A stretch of DNA of 64,000 nt from Acidimicrobiaceae bacterium (GTDB lineage Bacteria > Actinomycetota > Acidimicrobiia > Acidimicrobiales > RAAP-2): the NCBI GenBank assembly GCA_003132165.1, contig PKWW01000050.1, positions 11,612-75,611 on the forward strand, given 5' to 3'. The notes below the pieces were generated by a model. The model was given only the letters and a program-made list of their open reading frames with translations, did no database searches and was not told where the DNA came from. Every line of letters starts with the position of its first letter. Position 1 is the stretch's first letter. Position numbers and translations under genes: made by a program. Below are positions 31,995 through 40,752 of the stretch, one piece after another.

Positions 31995-33989
31995 TGTCGG
32001 TGGCTGCCAGTTCGGCGCAGCCGCAACGGGCGCCGCTGGAGCGTTGGTCGTGGTCTCCTCGCCCGACTTCTTGCTGCTCACGCCCCTGAGCGTGCTGACG
32101 GTCTTGGTGCCGTGTGCGTGGACCGGCTCGCCGTGGGCTTCGTCGATCAATTGCGCGGCGGTCTCGCCGTCGATGGTCTCGTGCTCGAGCAGCGCGCGGG
32201 TGAGCGCCTCAAGACCGCGACGGTGCAGTGTCAGGACCTCGATGGCCCGGGCTTCCTGCTCGCGAAGGATCCGCTCGACCTCGTCGTCGATGATCTGGGA
32301 GGTGTGGTCCGAGTAATCACGTGTGTGCATGAGGCCCTCGCCGAGGAAGACCTCGCTGTTCGAGGCCCACGCCATCGGTCCGATTTCCTTGGACATGCCC
32401 CATTCACGGACCATGCGTCGCGCGAGCTCAGTGTTGCGCTGCAGGTCGTCCGCCGCGCCGGTCGAGAGGTCGCCGTAGACGAGTAGTTCGGCGACGCGTC
32501 CGCCCATGCGCATGCAAAGCGAGTCTTCGAGGTGCTCGCGCGCCATGATGTGGCGATCCTCTTCGGGCAGGGTCATGGTGACACCCAGGGCCATGCCGCG
32601 AGGAATAATAGTCAACTTGTGCAGTGGGTCAGTCTTGTCGAGCACGTAGGCGAGCAACGCGTGTCCGCTCTCGTGATAGGCGATGCGCTCGCGCTCGTCG
32701 TCCATCAGCACCATCGTGTCGCGCTGCTGGCCCATCATGACCCGGTCGCGGGCTGATTCGAAGTCCTCCATGCCAATCGTCGTGGAATGACGACGCACGG
32801 CGTGCAGAGCGGATTCGTTTACGAGGTTCGCCAAGTCGGCGCCGCTCATGCCCGGGGTGCCACGTGCGACCATTGCGAGGCTCACCGATGCGTCCAGGGG
32901 TTTGCCCTTGGCGTGCACTTCGAGGATCGGGAGGCGTTCGTCGAGGTCGGGGAGTGGCACCACGATCTGGCGGTCGAAACGACCCGGACGAAGGAGCGCG
33001 GGGTCGAGCACGTCGGGACGGTTGGTCGCCGCGATGACGACGACGCCTTCGGAGGGGTCGAAACCATCCATCTCGCTCAGCATCTGGTTGAGGGTCTGCT
33101 CACGTTCGTCGTGACCGCCGCCTACACCGGCACCGCGCTTGCGACCGATGGAGTCGATCTCATCGATGAACACGATGGCCGGCGACTGCTTCCGGGCCGT
33201 GGCGAAGAGGTCACGCACCCGGCTGGCACCGACGCCGACGAACATCTCCATGAAGTCCGAACCCGAGACCGAGAAGAAGGGTACGCCCGCCTCGCCGGCG
33301 ACGGCGCGCGCGAGCATGGTCTTACCGGTGCCCGGAGGGCCGACGAGAAGGATGCCTTTGGGGATCATCGCGCCGATCTCCTTGTAGCGAGCGGGCGTCT
33401 TCAGGAACTCGACGACCTCGCTGATCTCCTGTTTCACGCCGAAGTACCCGGCGACATCGGCGAACGTGGTCTTTGGGCGGTCCTGATTAAATTGCTTGGC
33501 CTTGGAGCGGCCGACGGACATCATTCCGTTCATCTGCCCGCGTGCTTGACGGCTGGCGTAGAACATGAAGCCGGCGAAGATAAGAATCCAGATCAGGTAG
33601 GGAAGGAACGTCGAGGCGAAACTCGAGGGATTGGCGAACGTGACGCTGACGTTGTTGTTGCGCAGAAGGTTGACTTCGTCAGAGATCGCCGGCACCGGGC
33701 CGTTGACGCTGTAGTTGACCCCGCTGGTCAACTGGCCGGTGATGATGCCCGACGAGTTGTTGATGCTGGCCGAAATGACCCCCTGATGGCGGGCGTCGTG
33801 CAGGAGTGTCGAGTACGAGAGGGTCTTGACGGTCTTACTGGAGAAGAGGGGGTGGATGATGAGGAAACCGAGGACAAAGGCCACGATTGCGAACGTGATG
33901 AAGCGGCGGCGCGACTCGGGCGCCATGGGCTTGTTGCCACCGGGTAGTAACTTCTTGAAGCCGGATTTCTCGTCTGGGGGTGTACTCAC
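31980..33989 (-). CDS. ftsH: ATP-dependent zinc metalloprotease FtsH
   Basis: [49 protein letters not shown] region, [14 protein letters not shown] start at 33989 preferred. Confidence 0.96.
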   Translation of the reverse strand: MSTPPDEKSGFKKLLPGGNKPMAPESRRRFITFAIVAFVLGFLIIHPLFSSKTVKTLSYSTLLHDARHQGVISASINNSSGIITGQLTSGVNYSVNGPVPAISDEVNLLRNNNVSVTFANPSSFASTFLPYLIWILIFAGFMFYASRQARGQMNGMMSVGRSKAKQFNQDRPKTTFADVAGYFGVKQEISEVVEFLKTPARYKEIGAMIPKGILLVGPPGTGKTMLARAVAGEAGVPFFSVSGSDFMEMFVGVGASRVRDLFATARKQSPAIVFIDEIDSIGRKRGAGVGGGHDEREQTLNQMLSEMDGFDPSEGVVVIAATNRPDVLDPALLRPGRFDRQIVVPLPDLDERLPILEVHAKGKPLDASVSLAMVARGTPGMSGADLANLVNESALHAVRRHSTTIGMEDFESARDRVMMGQQRDTMVLMDDERERIAYHESGHALLAYVLDKTDPLHKLTIIPRGMALGVTMTLPEEDRHIMAREHLEDSLCMRMGGRVAELLVYGDLSTGAADDLQRNTELARRMVREWGMSKEIGPMAWASNSEVFLGEGLMHTRDYSDHTSQIIDDEVERILREQEARAIEVLTLHRRGLEALTRALLEHETIDGETAAQLIDEAHGEPVHAHGTKTVSTLRGVSSKKSGEETTTNAPAAPVAAAPNWQPPTLPAV

Positions 33990-34040
33990 GCTCTCCAATC
34001 TAGGGGCGAACTGCGACACGCTGTCCCGGGCCCTGTGTAT

Positions 34041-34052
34041 AACTCTTGAGTT
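34041..34052. promoter_or_regulatory. 12-bp palindrome AACTCTTGAGTT between divergent ftsH and CPBP genes
   Basis: Perfect 5-bp arms with TT centre in the intergenic region. Confidence 0.3.
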
Positions 34053-34068
34053 GTTAGCGTAAGGGCTT

Positions 34069-34818
34069 GTGAGTTCGACAACGGCGGTGGATCCTAAGAA
34101 TCAGCCAAGAAGTGTGGCTATCTTCGTGGGCTGTCTGGTGGGCTTCCTGTTGGGCGAAATCGTCGCCACTCTCTTGATCCAGATATCGGCCCAATTGAGC
34201 CATTTTCCCGGAGGACTTCAGGCGCTGGCGCGCCTGTCGACGCCGCCGTGGTGGTCGAACGTGTGCGGACTGGTCGGGCTCTGGGTGGGCTTTGGAGCTT
34301 CGATTTACTACGCGCGCGAACACGCTGGGCTGAAGAGTCTCGATCACCAGTGGCGCATCAAGTCGTCGGATGTCTACTTCGTCCTGCTCGGCGTTGGCTG
34401 CCAGATCTTCGTCGACCTGATGTACGCGCCCTTCCATTTCAAGAGCCTCAACAAGCCGGTGAACCATCTCTTCGGAGCCGAACACGGCTTCACATTCGTG
34501 CTCGTCGGCGTGCTGACGACCGTCGGAGCGCCGATCGTCGAGGAGTGGTTCTTTCGCGGCACCCTCTTTCGTGCGCTGGACGCGGGCATGAGCCGCAGGT
34601 TCAACCGCGTGGGAACCGCCGGCGCCGTGCTCGTGAGCGCGTGTCTGTTCGGACTCGCCCACGGTGAGCCCCTGCAGTTCGCCGGGCTTGCGTTCCTCGG
34701 CGTAGTGCTGGCGATTGTCCTCAAGCAGACTCAGCGGCTGACGCCAAGCATCATCACTCACGTCTCGTTCAATGCCGTCGCGTTCATCTCGCTGATCGCC
34801 CAGCGCGCGGGGCACTGA
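34069..34818 (+). CDS. CPBP-family intramembrane metalloprotease
   Basis: PIVEEWFFRGTLFRAL and FGLAHGEPLQFAGLAFLGVVLAIV in a multi-TM protein. Confidence 0.92.
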   Translation: MSSTTAVDPKNQPRSVAIFVGCLVGFLLGEIVATLLIQISAQLSHFPGGLQALARLSTPPWWSNVCGLVGLWVGFGASIYYAREHAGLKSLDHQWRIKSSDVYFVLLGVGCQIFVDLMYAPFHFKSLNKPVNHLFGAEHGFTFVLVGVLTTVGAPIVEEWFFRGTLFRALDAGMSRRFNRVGTAGAVLVSACLFGLAHGEPLQFAGLAFLGVVLAIVLKQTQRLTPSIITHVSFNAVAFISLIAQRAGH

Positions 34819-37265
34819 TGTTGGAGCGCCTGAAGAGGTTCTGGACGCCCATCCGACTGCTCGACGCGGCGATCGTCGTGGTGATCATCTACGTGATCCT
34901 GTGGTCGTTGCATCCATCGCTTGTCTTCTCGACGAGCTTGATCACCGGCGGGGACACCGGCGCGCATCTGGCGCTGCCCGCCTACTTGAAGACCCAGGGG
35001 AATCTCTTCAATCTGACGCCGTGGTACCCGGGATGGTTCGCTGGTATGCCGGCGTACACCTATTACTTCGTGCTGCCCGACATCCTCGCGGTGCTCGCCA
35101 GTTACGTGATCGGCTTCGCGGTTGCGTTCAAGCTCGCGACGATTCTCGGATCGGTACTCATGCCGATCACCGCGTACGCCATGGGTCGGTTGTTCCGGGC
35201 GCCGCGTCCGGTGCCGATCGCCCTGGCACTCGCGACGCTGCCGTTCCTGTTTGATGCGTCATTCACGATCGATGGGGGCAATCTCTTCTCGACGATGGCG
35301 GGGGAGTACGCCTTTTCTCTCGCACTCGCGCTCAGCCTGTTGACGATCGGACTCTTCGCGCGCGGTGTGAGGACCGGCCGCGGGTACTGGTTGGCGGCGA
35401 TATCGCTCAGCGCGACGCTCGCCTCGCACCTCCTGCCGTGGATCTTCACGCTGGTTGCGGTGGGCGTGCTGGTGGTCTTCGAGTTGCTGGCGCGACGCGG
35501 TATCGGCGATCCTCGTGATCTCGACGTGGCCCGCGGCGACTACGCGAGGCCGGTCCGCTTCGCGGTCGGTGCGGGCATCATCTCGTTCGCACTGAGCGCC
35601 TGGTGGCTCGTCTCATTTGCCACTACCCAGAACCTCACGAACTCAATGGGCTACACCAATGACGATGTCAGCTCGCTGCACGCGATCTTCACGACGCTCG
35701 GCTGGTTCACGCTCAATACGTCGACGAACGTGTCGGGCGCGGGCGGGGACCGTTGGGTGATCATCCTCGCGGGCATCGCGGTGGTCGCGGCGTTCATCGT
35801 GCGCGACCGACTGGGCATGGTCCTCGCGTCACTGACCGTGCTCTCGTTCCTGGCGTTCGTCTACGACCCGCAAAGCGCGATTTGGAACGAGCGCCTCATA
35901 CCGTTCTGGTTCATCTCGATCCACCTCATCGCGGGTTGGCTCTTCGGCTATATCCTGGCGCGCTGGATAGCTCGAAAGAGACGGATGGACGTTCGACTGA
36001 TCGAACCAACGCCGGCGTATGCCGCGTCAGTCGGCGGCGACGGCCTGGGCGGCGACGACACGACCGCGAAGAAGCCGGACGAAGTGGTCTACGACTTCGA
36101 GATCGACGACATCGAAGGCCTGGACGATGAAACGCGGACCAGGCGGCGCACCGTTCGTGCCACCGTGTGCGTTGCGCTGATCGGGCTTCTCTCGACCGTG
36201 CCGGGACTTATGCCATCGGTCGCCACCGACCTGCATCTGAACACGTCGGGCAACCAGGTGGGCAGTTGGGCCGAGTACAACTACTCGGGTTACCAGGGCA
36301 AGACCGCCTGGCCCGAGTACCACAATCTCGTCGACACGATGGCGAAAGTCGCTCGGCACTACGGTTGCGGTCGCGCGATGTGGGAGTACAACTTCAACGT
36401 CGAGAACCAGTTCGGCACCACCATGGCGCTCATGCTGCTGCCCTACTGGACGGACAACTGCGTGGACTCGATGGAGGGCCTCTTCTTCGAGTCATCGCCG
36501 ACCGCCCCGTACCACTTCTTGGATCAAGCCGAGCTGAGTGCGTCGCCCAGCAACCCGCAGGTCGGGCTCGACTACGGTCCGTTGAACGTCGCGCTCGGCG
36601 TCGAGCACCTGCAGATGCTCGGCGTCAAGTACTACATGGCGTTCTCGCCCACGGTCATCGCCCAGGCGAACGCGGATCCCCAGTTGCAACTGGTCGCGAC
36701 GACGAGGACCTGGACCGCGCCCGAGCCGGCGGCGACGTGGCGTATCTACCTGATCAAGAACAGTCCGATGGTCCAGGCCCTCACGTCGTCGCCCACCGTC
36801 GTCGCCGGTCTGGACAGCCGGGTCGCCTGGCTCGATGCGAACCAGAAGTGGTGGCTCTCGCCTGACTCCTGGAAGGTGCCGATCGCGAGCAGCGGGCCGA
36901 GTTCGTGGCCTCACGTCGCTACGGTGAGAGACGTCCGCGCGACCAAGCCCCTGCCCGCGGTGAAGGTCAGGGTCACCTCGAACCCCGCCGCAGCGCAGTC
37001 GATCTCGTTTCACGTCAGTCGGGTGGGGGTGCCCGTGCTCGTAAAGATCTCGTACTTCCCCCGCTGGCACGTGACCGGGGCGACCGGTCCCTACCGGGTG
37101 AGCCCGAACCTGATGGTCGTCGTGCCCACGTCCCAGAACGTGACGCTCACCTACGCCAGCACGTCCGCGCTGCTGTGGGGGAACATCATCAGTGATATCG
37201 CCACCGTGAGCGGTTTCGGCGTGCTCTGGTTCGTTATCAAGAGACGTAGAAATTTACGCAAGTAG
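34818..37265 (+). CDS. Large polytopic membrane protein (GT-C / PTPS-related type)
   Basis: 815 aa; GGDTGAHLALPAYLKT, GMPAYTYYFVLPD, C-terminal beta region SYFPRWHVTGATGPY. Confidence 0.8.
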   Translation: MLERLKRFWTPIRLLDAAIVVVIIYVILWSLHPSLVFSTSLITGGDTGAHLALPAYLKTQGNLFNLTPWYPGWFAGMPAYTYYFVLPDILAVLASYVIGFAVAFKLATILGSVLMPITAYAMGRLFRAPRPVPIALALATLPFLFDASFTIDGGNLFSTMAGEYAFSLALALSLLTIGLFARGVRTGRGYWLAAISLSATLASHLLPWIFTLVAVGVLVVFELLARRGIGDPRDLDVARGDYARPVRFAVGAGIISFALSAWWLVSFATTQNLTNSMGYTNDDVSSLHAIFTTLGWFTLNTSTNVSGAGGDRWVIILAGIAVVAAFIVRDRLGMVLASLTVLSFLAFVYDPQSAIWNERLIPFWFISIHLIAGWLFGYILARWIARKRRMDVRLIEPTPAYAASVGGDGLGGDDTTAKKPDEVVYDFEIDDIEGLDDETRTRRRTVRATVCVALIGLLSTVPGLMPSVATDLHLNTSGNQVGSWAEYNYSGYQGKTAWPEYHNLVDTMAKVARHYGCGRAMWEYNFNVENQFGTTMALMLLPYWTDNCVDSMEGLFFESSPTAPYHFLDQAELSASPSNPQVGLDYGPLNVALGVEHLQMLGVKYYMAFSPTVIAQANADPQLQLVATTRTWTAPEPAATWRIYLIKNSPMVQALTSSPTVVAGLDSRVAWLDANQKWWLSPDSWKVPIASSGPSSWPHVATVRDVRATKPLPAVKVRVTSNPAAAQSISFHVSRVGVPVLVKISYFPRWHVTGATGPYRVSPNLMVVVPTSQNVTLTYASTSALLWGNIISDIATVSGFGVLWFVIKRRRNLRK

Positions 37266-37276
37266 AGTGGGACTTC

Positions 37277-38623
37277 GTGGACACCACTGCAATTTTCAAG
37301 GCCTATGACGTTCGTGGCACCTACCCGGACCAGATCGATGAGCGCGTCGCGCGCGCCGTGGGTTCGGCCTTCGCCTCCTTCGCCAAGGTGTCGCGGATAG
37401 TAATCGCGCGCGATATGCGCCCTTCGGGCGTGAACCTCTGTGAGGCCTTCGCCGACGGTGCACGTGCGGTCGGCACCCAGGTTGTCGACCTCGGTCTCGC
37501 CTCCACGGACTTCCTCTACTTCGCCTCGGGCCACCTGGATGCCCCCGGCGCGATGTTCACCGCGTCGCACAATCCGGCCAAGTACAACGGAATCAAAATG
37601 TGCCTCGCCGGCGCCAAGCCCATTGGCGTCGAATCGGGACTGGTGGCGATCGAGGAGATGACCAAGGCCTTCTACGAGAGCCCGGCCGAGGGGCCGCTCG
37701 CGAGCCTGACGAGCGTCGATCTGATGGATGCGTGGGTCAAGCACGTGCACTCTTTTGTCGACCTGGCTTCGCTTCGACCCCTGAAGATCGTGTGTGACAC
37801 GGCCAACGGGATGGGCGGCTTCGTCGCGCCCAAGGTCTTCGCGGATCTCCCCTTCGAAGTCGAGATCCTGTTCGAGGAGCTCGACGGGACGTTCCCCAAC
37901 CACCCGGCCGACCCGCTCAATCCCGACAACATTCGCGACCTTCAGCGCCGCGTGCTCGAGACCGGCGCGGACATTGGTCTGGCTTTTGACGGCGACGCCG
38001 ACCGGGTCTTTCTGGTGGACGAGAAGGCGCAGCCGGTCAGTGGTTCGACAACCACGGCGATGGTGGCGGTTGCGATGCTCAAGCGCAATCCCGGCGCGAC
38101 GATCCTCTACAACCTGATCTGCTCGAAGGCCGTGCCTGAGGTCATCAAAGAAGCCGGCGGGGTGCCGGTGCGCACGCGTGTCGGCCACAGTTACATCAAG
38201 CAGGTGATGGCCGAGACCAACGCCGTCTTCGGGGGCGAACACTCGGGCCACTACTACTACCGCGACAACTTTCGCGCGGACTCGGGGATCATCACCGCAC
38301 TCATCGTGCTCGAGCTCATGGGACAGACAGGAGCCAAGCTCTCGGAGCTCAGCGAACCGCTCGAGCGTTACGCGGACTCTGGAGAGATCAACACCCACGT
38401 CGCCAACCCCGCCGCGACGGTCGCCGCAGTCGCCGCGGCGCTGAAGGAAAAGGGCGTGAGCGTCGACGAACTCGACGGTATCACCGCCGACTACGGCACG
38501 TGGTGGTTCAACCTGCGTCCGTCCAATACCGAACCGCTACTGCGACTGAACGTCGAGGCGGCGGATTCACAAGCGTGTCAACAACGGGTGCAAGAAGTAC
38601 TCGCAATGATCAAAGGGGCGTAA
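37277..38623 (+). CDS. manB: Phosphomannomutase/phosphoglucomutase
   Basis: FKAYDVRGTYPDQI, TASHNPAKYNGIKM, FDGDADRVFLVDE, GEHSGHYYYRDNF, RPSNTEPLLRL. Confidence 0.96.
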   Translation: MDTTAIFKAYDVRGTYPDQIDERVARAVGSAFASFAKVSRIVIARDMRPSGVNLCEAFADGARAVGTQVVDLGLASTDFLYFASGHLDAPGAMFTASHNPAKYNGIKMCLAGAKPIGVESGLVAIEEMTKAFYESPAEGPLASLTSVDLMDAWVKHVHSFVDLASLRPLKIVCDTANGMGGFVAPKVFADLPFEVEILFEELDGTFPNHPADPLNPDNIRDLQRRVLETGADIGLAFDGDADRVFLVDEKAQPVSGSTTTAMVAVAMLKRNPGATILYNLICSKAVPEVIKEAGGVPVRTRVGHSYIKQVMAETNAVFGGEHSGHYYYRDNFRADSGIITALIVLELMGQTGAKLSELSEPLERYADSGEINTHVANPAATVAAVAAALKEKGVSVDELDGITADYGTWWFNLRPSNTEPLLRLNVEAADSQACQQRVQEVLAMIKGA

Positions 38624-38628
38624 GCGCG

Positions 38629-38856
38629 ATGGCTCTCGAAAGTTTCCTGCTGGATCTCCTAGAAGATCCCAAAGACCACGGCGTGCTGCTCTACATCGCC
38701 GATGAGAACGTCCTCTACAACCCGCGACTACGTATCGTCTACGAGGTTCGTGATTCGATTCCGGTGCTGCTGCCCGACGAGGCGAAGCCCGTGAGCGACG
38801 CGCAGCACGACGCGTACGTGCAGAATCCGAAGGCCCGCGCGACGGGCAAGTCCTAG
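38629..38856 (+). CDS. Trm112/UPF0434-like small protein without cysteines
   Basis: 75 aa; LLDLLEDPKDHGVLLY...VYEVRDSIPVLLPDEA; usual location after phosphomannomutase. Confidence 0.75.
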   Translation: MALESFLLDLLEDPKDHGVLLYIADENVLYNPRLRIVYEVRDSIPVLLPDEAKPVSDAQHDAYVQNPKARATGKS

Positions 38857-38882
38857 CAGCCACGCTCGCGCGCAGCTGCTAG
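38853..38882. terminator. Inverted repeat between convergent genes
   Basis: CTAGCAGC-N14-GCTGCTAG, perfect 8-bp arms; no T-tract. Confidence 0.5.
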
Positions 38883-38888
38883 TCCCGC

Positions 38889-40097
38889 TTAGTTCAGACG
38901 CTCGACGATCATGGCCATTCCCTGGCCGCCGCCGATGCACATCGACTCCATGCCGTAACGCTTGCCCGAGTCCTCGAGCGAGTTCAACAGCGTGGTCATG
39001 ATGCGTGCACCGGTCATGCCGAAGGGGTGGCCGAGTGCGATTCCGCCGCCGCGGATGTTCAACTTGTCGAGCGAGATGCCGAGGTGCTTGGCGCTCGGTA
39101 GCACCTGAGCAGCGAAGGCTTCGTTGATCTCCACGAGGTCGATGTCGTCAATGGTGAGACCAGCGCGCTTCAGGGCCTGGCGGCACGCCTCAATCGGGCC
39201 GAGGCCCATGATCTCGGGGTTGATCCCGCTGACGCCGCTCGAAATGATGCGCGCGAGGGGCTTGATGCCTAGTTCCTTCGCTCGGGTGTCGCTCATCACG
39301 ACAACCGCAGCCGCGCCGTCGTTCAACGGGCAGGCGTTGCCGGCCGTGACGCTGCCGCCTTCGCGGAACACCGGCAGCAACGACGACAACTTCTCGAGGG
39401 TGGTGCCGGCGCGCGGCCCATCGTCCTTGTTGACCACAGTGCCGTCGGGCAGGGTAACCGGAATGATCTCGCGCTCGAAGAAGCCGTTCAACTGGTGGGC
39501 AACGGCGAGTTCCTGGCTACGAACAGCGAACTCGTCCATCTCGAGGCGCGAGACGTTCTCTTGTTCGGCGACGTTCTCCGCGGTCTGGCCCATGGCGATG
39601 TAGATGTCGGGCAGTCCGGGCTGGGGGGTCCAGGGTTCGGTGAACTTCGCCGAGCGACTCTCGGTTCGGCGCAGCGCGTCGGCGAAGAGGGGGTTCATGG
39701 CTTTGCCGCTGTCCGACGCGCCCGAGGCGAATCGCGACACCGTCTCGACGCCGGCGGCGACGAAGACGTCGCCCTCTCCGGCGCGGATGGCGTGGGCGGC
39801 CATCCGGATGGTCTGCAGCGATGACGAACAGTACCGGTTGACGGTCACGCCGGGCACGTTATCGAGACCCGCCAGGATCGCGGCGACGCGCGCGACGTTG
39901 AATCCGGCTTCGCCCGCGGGCTGACCGCAGCCGAGCATGAGGTCCTCAACGGTGTGTGGGTCGAGCTGAGGCACTTTCTTGAGTACTTCGCGCACGGCGA
40001 GTGCGGCGAGGTCATCGGGACGCATGTCGACGAGTGATCCTTTGAAGGCGCGCCCGATCGGGGTGCGACCGGTGGCGACGATTACGGCTTCGGGCAT
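38889..40097 (-). CDS. Acetyl-CoA C-acyltransferase (thiolase)
   Basis: 402 aa; VNRYCSSSLQTIRMAAHAI, GGGIALGHPFGMTGARI, CIGGGQGMAMIVERLN. Confidence 0.96.
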   Translation of the reverse strand: MPEAVIVATGRTPIGRAFKGSLVDMRPDDLAALAVREVLKKVPQLDPHTVEDLMLGCGQPAGEAGFNVARVAAILAGLDNVPGVTVNRYCSSSLQTIRMAAHAIRAGEGDVFVAAGVETVSRFASGASDSGKAMNPLFADALRRTESRSAKFTEPWTPQPGLPDIYIAMGQTAENVAEQENVSRLEMDEFAVRSQELAVAHQLNGFFEREIIPVTLPDGTVVNKDDGPRAGTTLEKLSSLLPVFREGGSVTAGNACPLNDGAAAVVVMSDTRAKELGIKPLARIISSGVSGINPEIMGLGPIEACRQALKRAGLTIDDIDLVEINEAFAAQVLPSAKHLGISLDKLNIRGGGIALGHPFGMTGARIMTTLLNSLEDSGKRYGMESMCIGGGQGMAMIVERLN

Positions 40098-40111
40098 TAG
40101 TTCCTCCTAGT

Positions 40112-40129
40112 AGTTACTGCAAGGTAACT
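40112..40129. promoter_or_regulatory. Inverted repeat AGTTAC-N6-GTAACT upstream of thiolase
   Basis: Perfect 6-bp arms immediately upstream of the SD CTAGGAGGAA. Confidence 0.4.
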
Positions 40130-40154
40130 CTGGCGAGCATAGTGAAGACACGGG

Positions 40155-40183
40155 CCGCTCGGAGAATGCGCTCAACCGAGCGG
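40155..40183 (-). terminator. Hairpin at the 3' end of the riboflavin synthase gene
   Basis: CCGCTCGG-N13-CCGAGCGG perfect 8-bp arms overlapping the stop codon; no U-tract. Confidence 0.5.
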
Positions 40184-40687
40184 TAGGGGACCGGCATCGT
40201 CGAAGCCCTGTCGTACGCCCTGACCCGCGCGTCGGCTGAGTTGCTCGGGCTCGAACAGCATCCAGTAGGCGTTGCGGGCGTGCTTTCGCGAGCGGTTCTC
40301 GAACACCGAGGCGAGCACCTGGGGGTCGTCGGCCTCGTCCTCGTGCACGAAGACCTCGAGTATCGGCGTCGAGGTGAGCAATTGCGCCTGCATGATCCCC
40401 TGGGCGGCTTCGTGGGCGCACTGCTTGTCAATCGGTGCCGAGCCCGGCATGCCGAGCGCGACCACGATCGAGCAGCCATCCTTCTCGATGAGGTTCTTCG
40501 CGGCGACCGCGAGGTCCTTGAAGCCGGGGACGGTCTTCGCCACGACCTCGAATGTCTCGCCGTAACCGGGGCACTGTGCGAGTTCGGCGCGTGCGGCTCC
40601 CCCCATGTCGTAGCGGGCGAACATCGTGTCGACGACGCCGATGCGGACCTTCTTGTCCGACTTTGGTGTTTTATTCTTCTTGGTCAT
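40172..40687 (-). CDS. ribC: Archaeal-type riboflavin synthase (lumazine-synthase-related RibC)
   Basis: 171 aa; RIGVVDTMFARYDM, TVPGFKDLAVAAKNLIEKDGCSIVVALGMPG, DKQCAHEAAQGIMQAQL, EVFVHEDEADD, GQGVRQGFDDAGP. Confidence 0.87.
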   Translation of the reverse strand: MTKKNKTPKSDKKVRIGVVDTMFARYDMGGAARAELAQCPGYGETFEVVAKTVPGFKDLAVAAKNLIEKDGCSIVVALGMPGSAPIDKQCAHEAAQGIMQAQLLTSTPILEVFVHEDEADDPQVLASVFENRSRKHARNAYWMLFEPEQLSRRAGQGVRQGFDDAGPLPLG

Positions 40688-40714
40688 GGTGCTCCGATCC
40701 GTGATGAGACCAGT

Positions 40715-40739
40715 GTAGGGAGTACGAGTAAATCCCTAC
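40715..40739. terminator. Inverted repeat GTAGGGA-N11-TCCCTAC between the LLM gene and ribC
   Basis: Perfect 7-bp arms in the 65-nt intergenic gap. Confidence 0.4.
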
Positions 40740-40752
40740 GAGGTGCGATGCT

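Noticed and set aside
32787-33947. 386-aa plus-strand ORF inside ftsH
   Set aside because: Antisense of conserved FtsH motifs; shadow ORF.
37151-38398. 415-aa minus-strand ORF over manB
   Set aside because: Antisense to phosphomannomutase with intact motifs.
40688-40752. FMN riboswitch upstream of ribC
   Set aside because: Only 65 nt available with a simple 7-bp inverted repeat; the conserved FMN-aptamer sequence blocks are absent.
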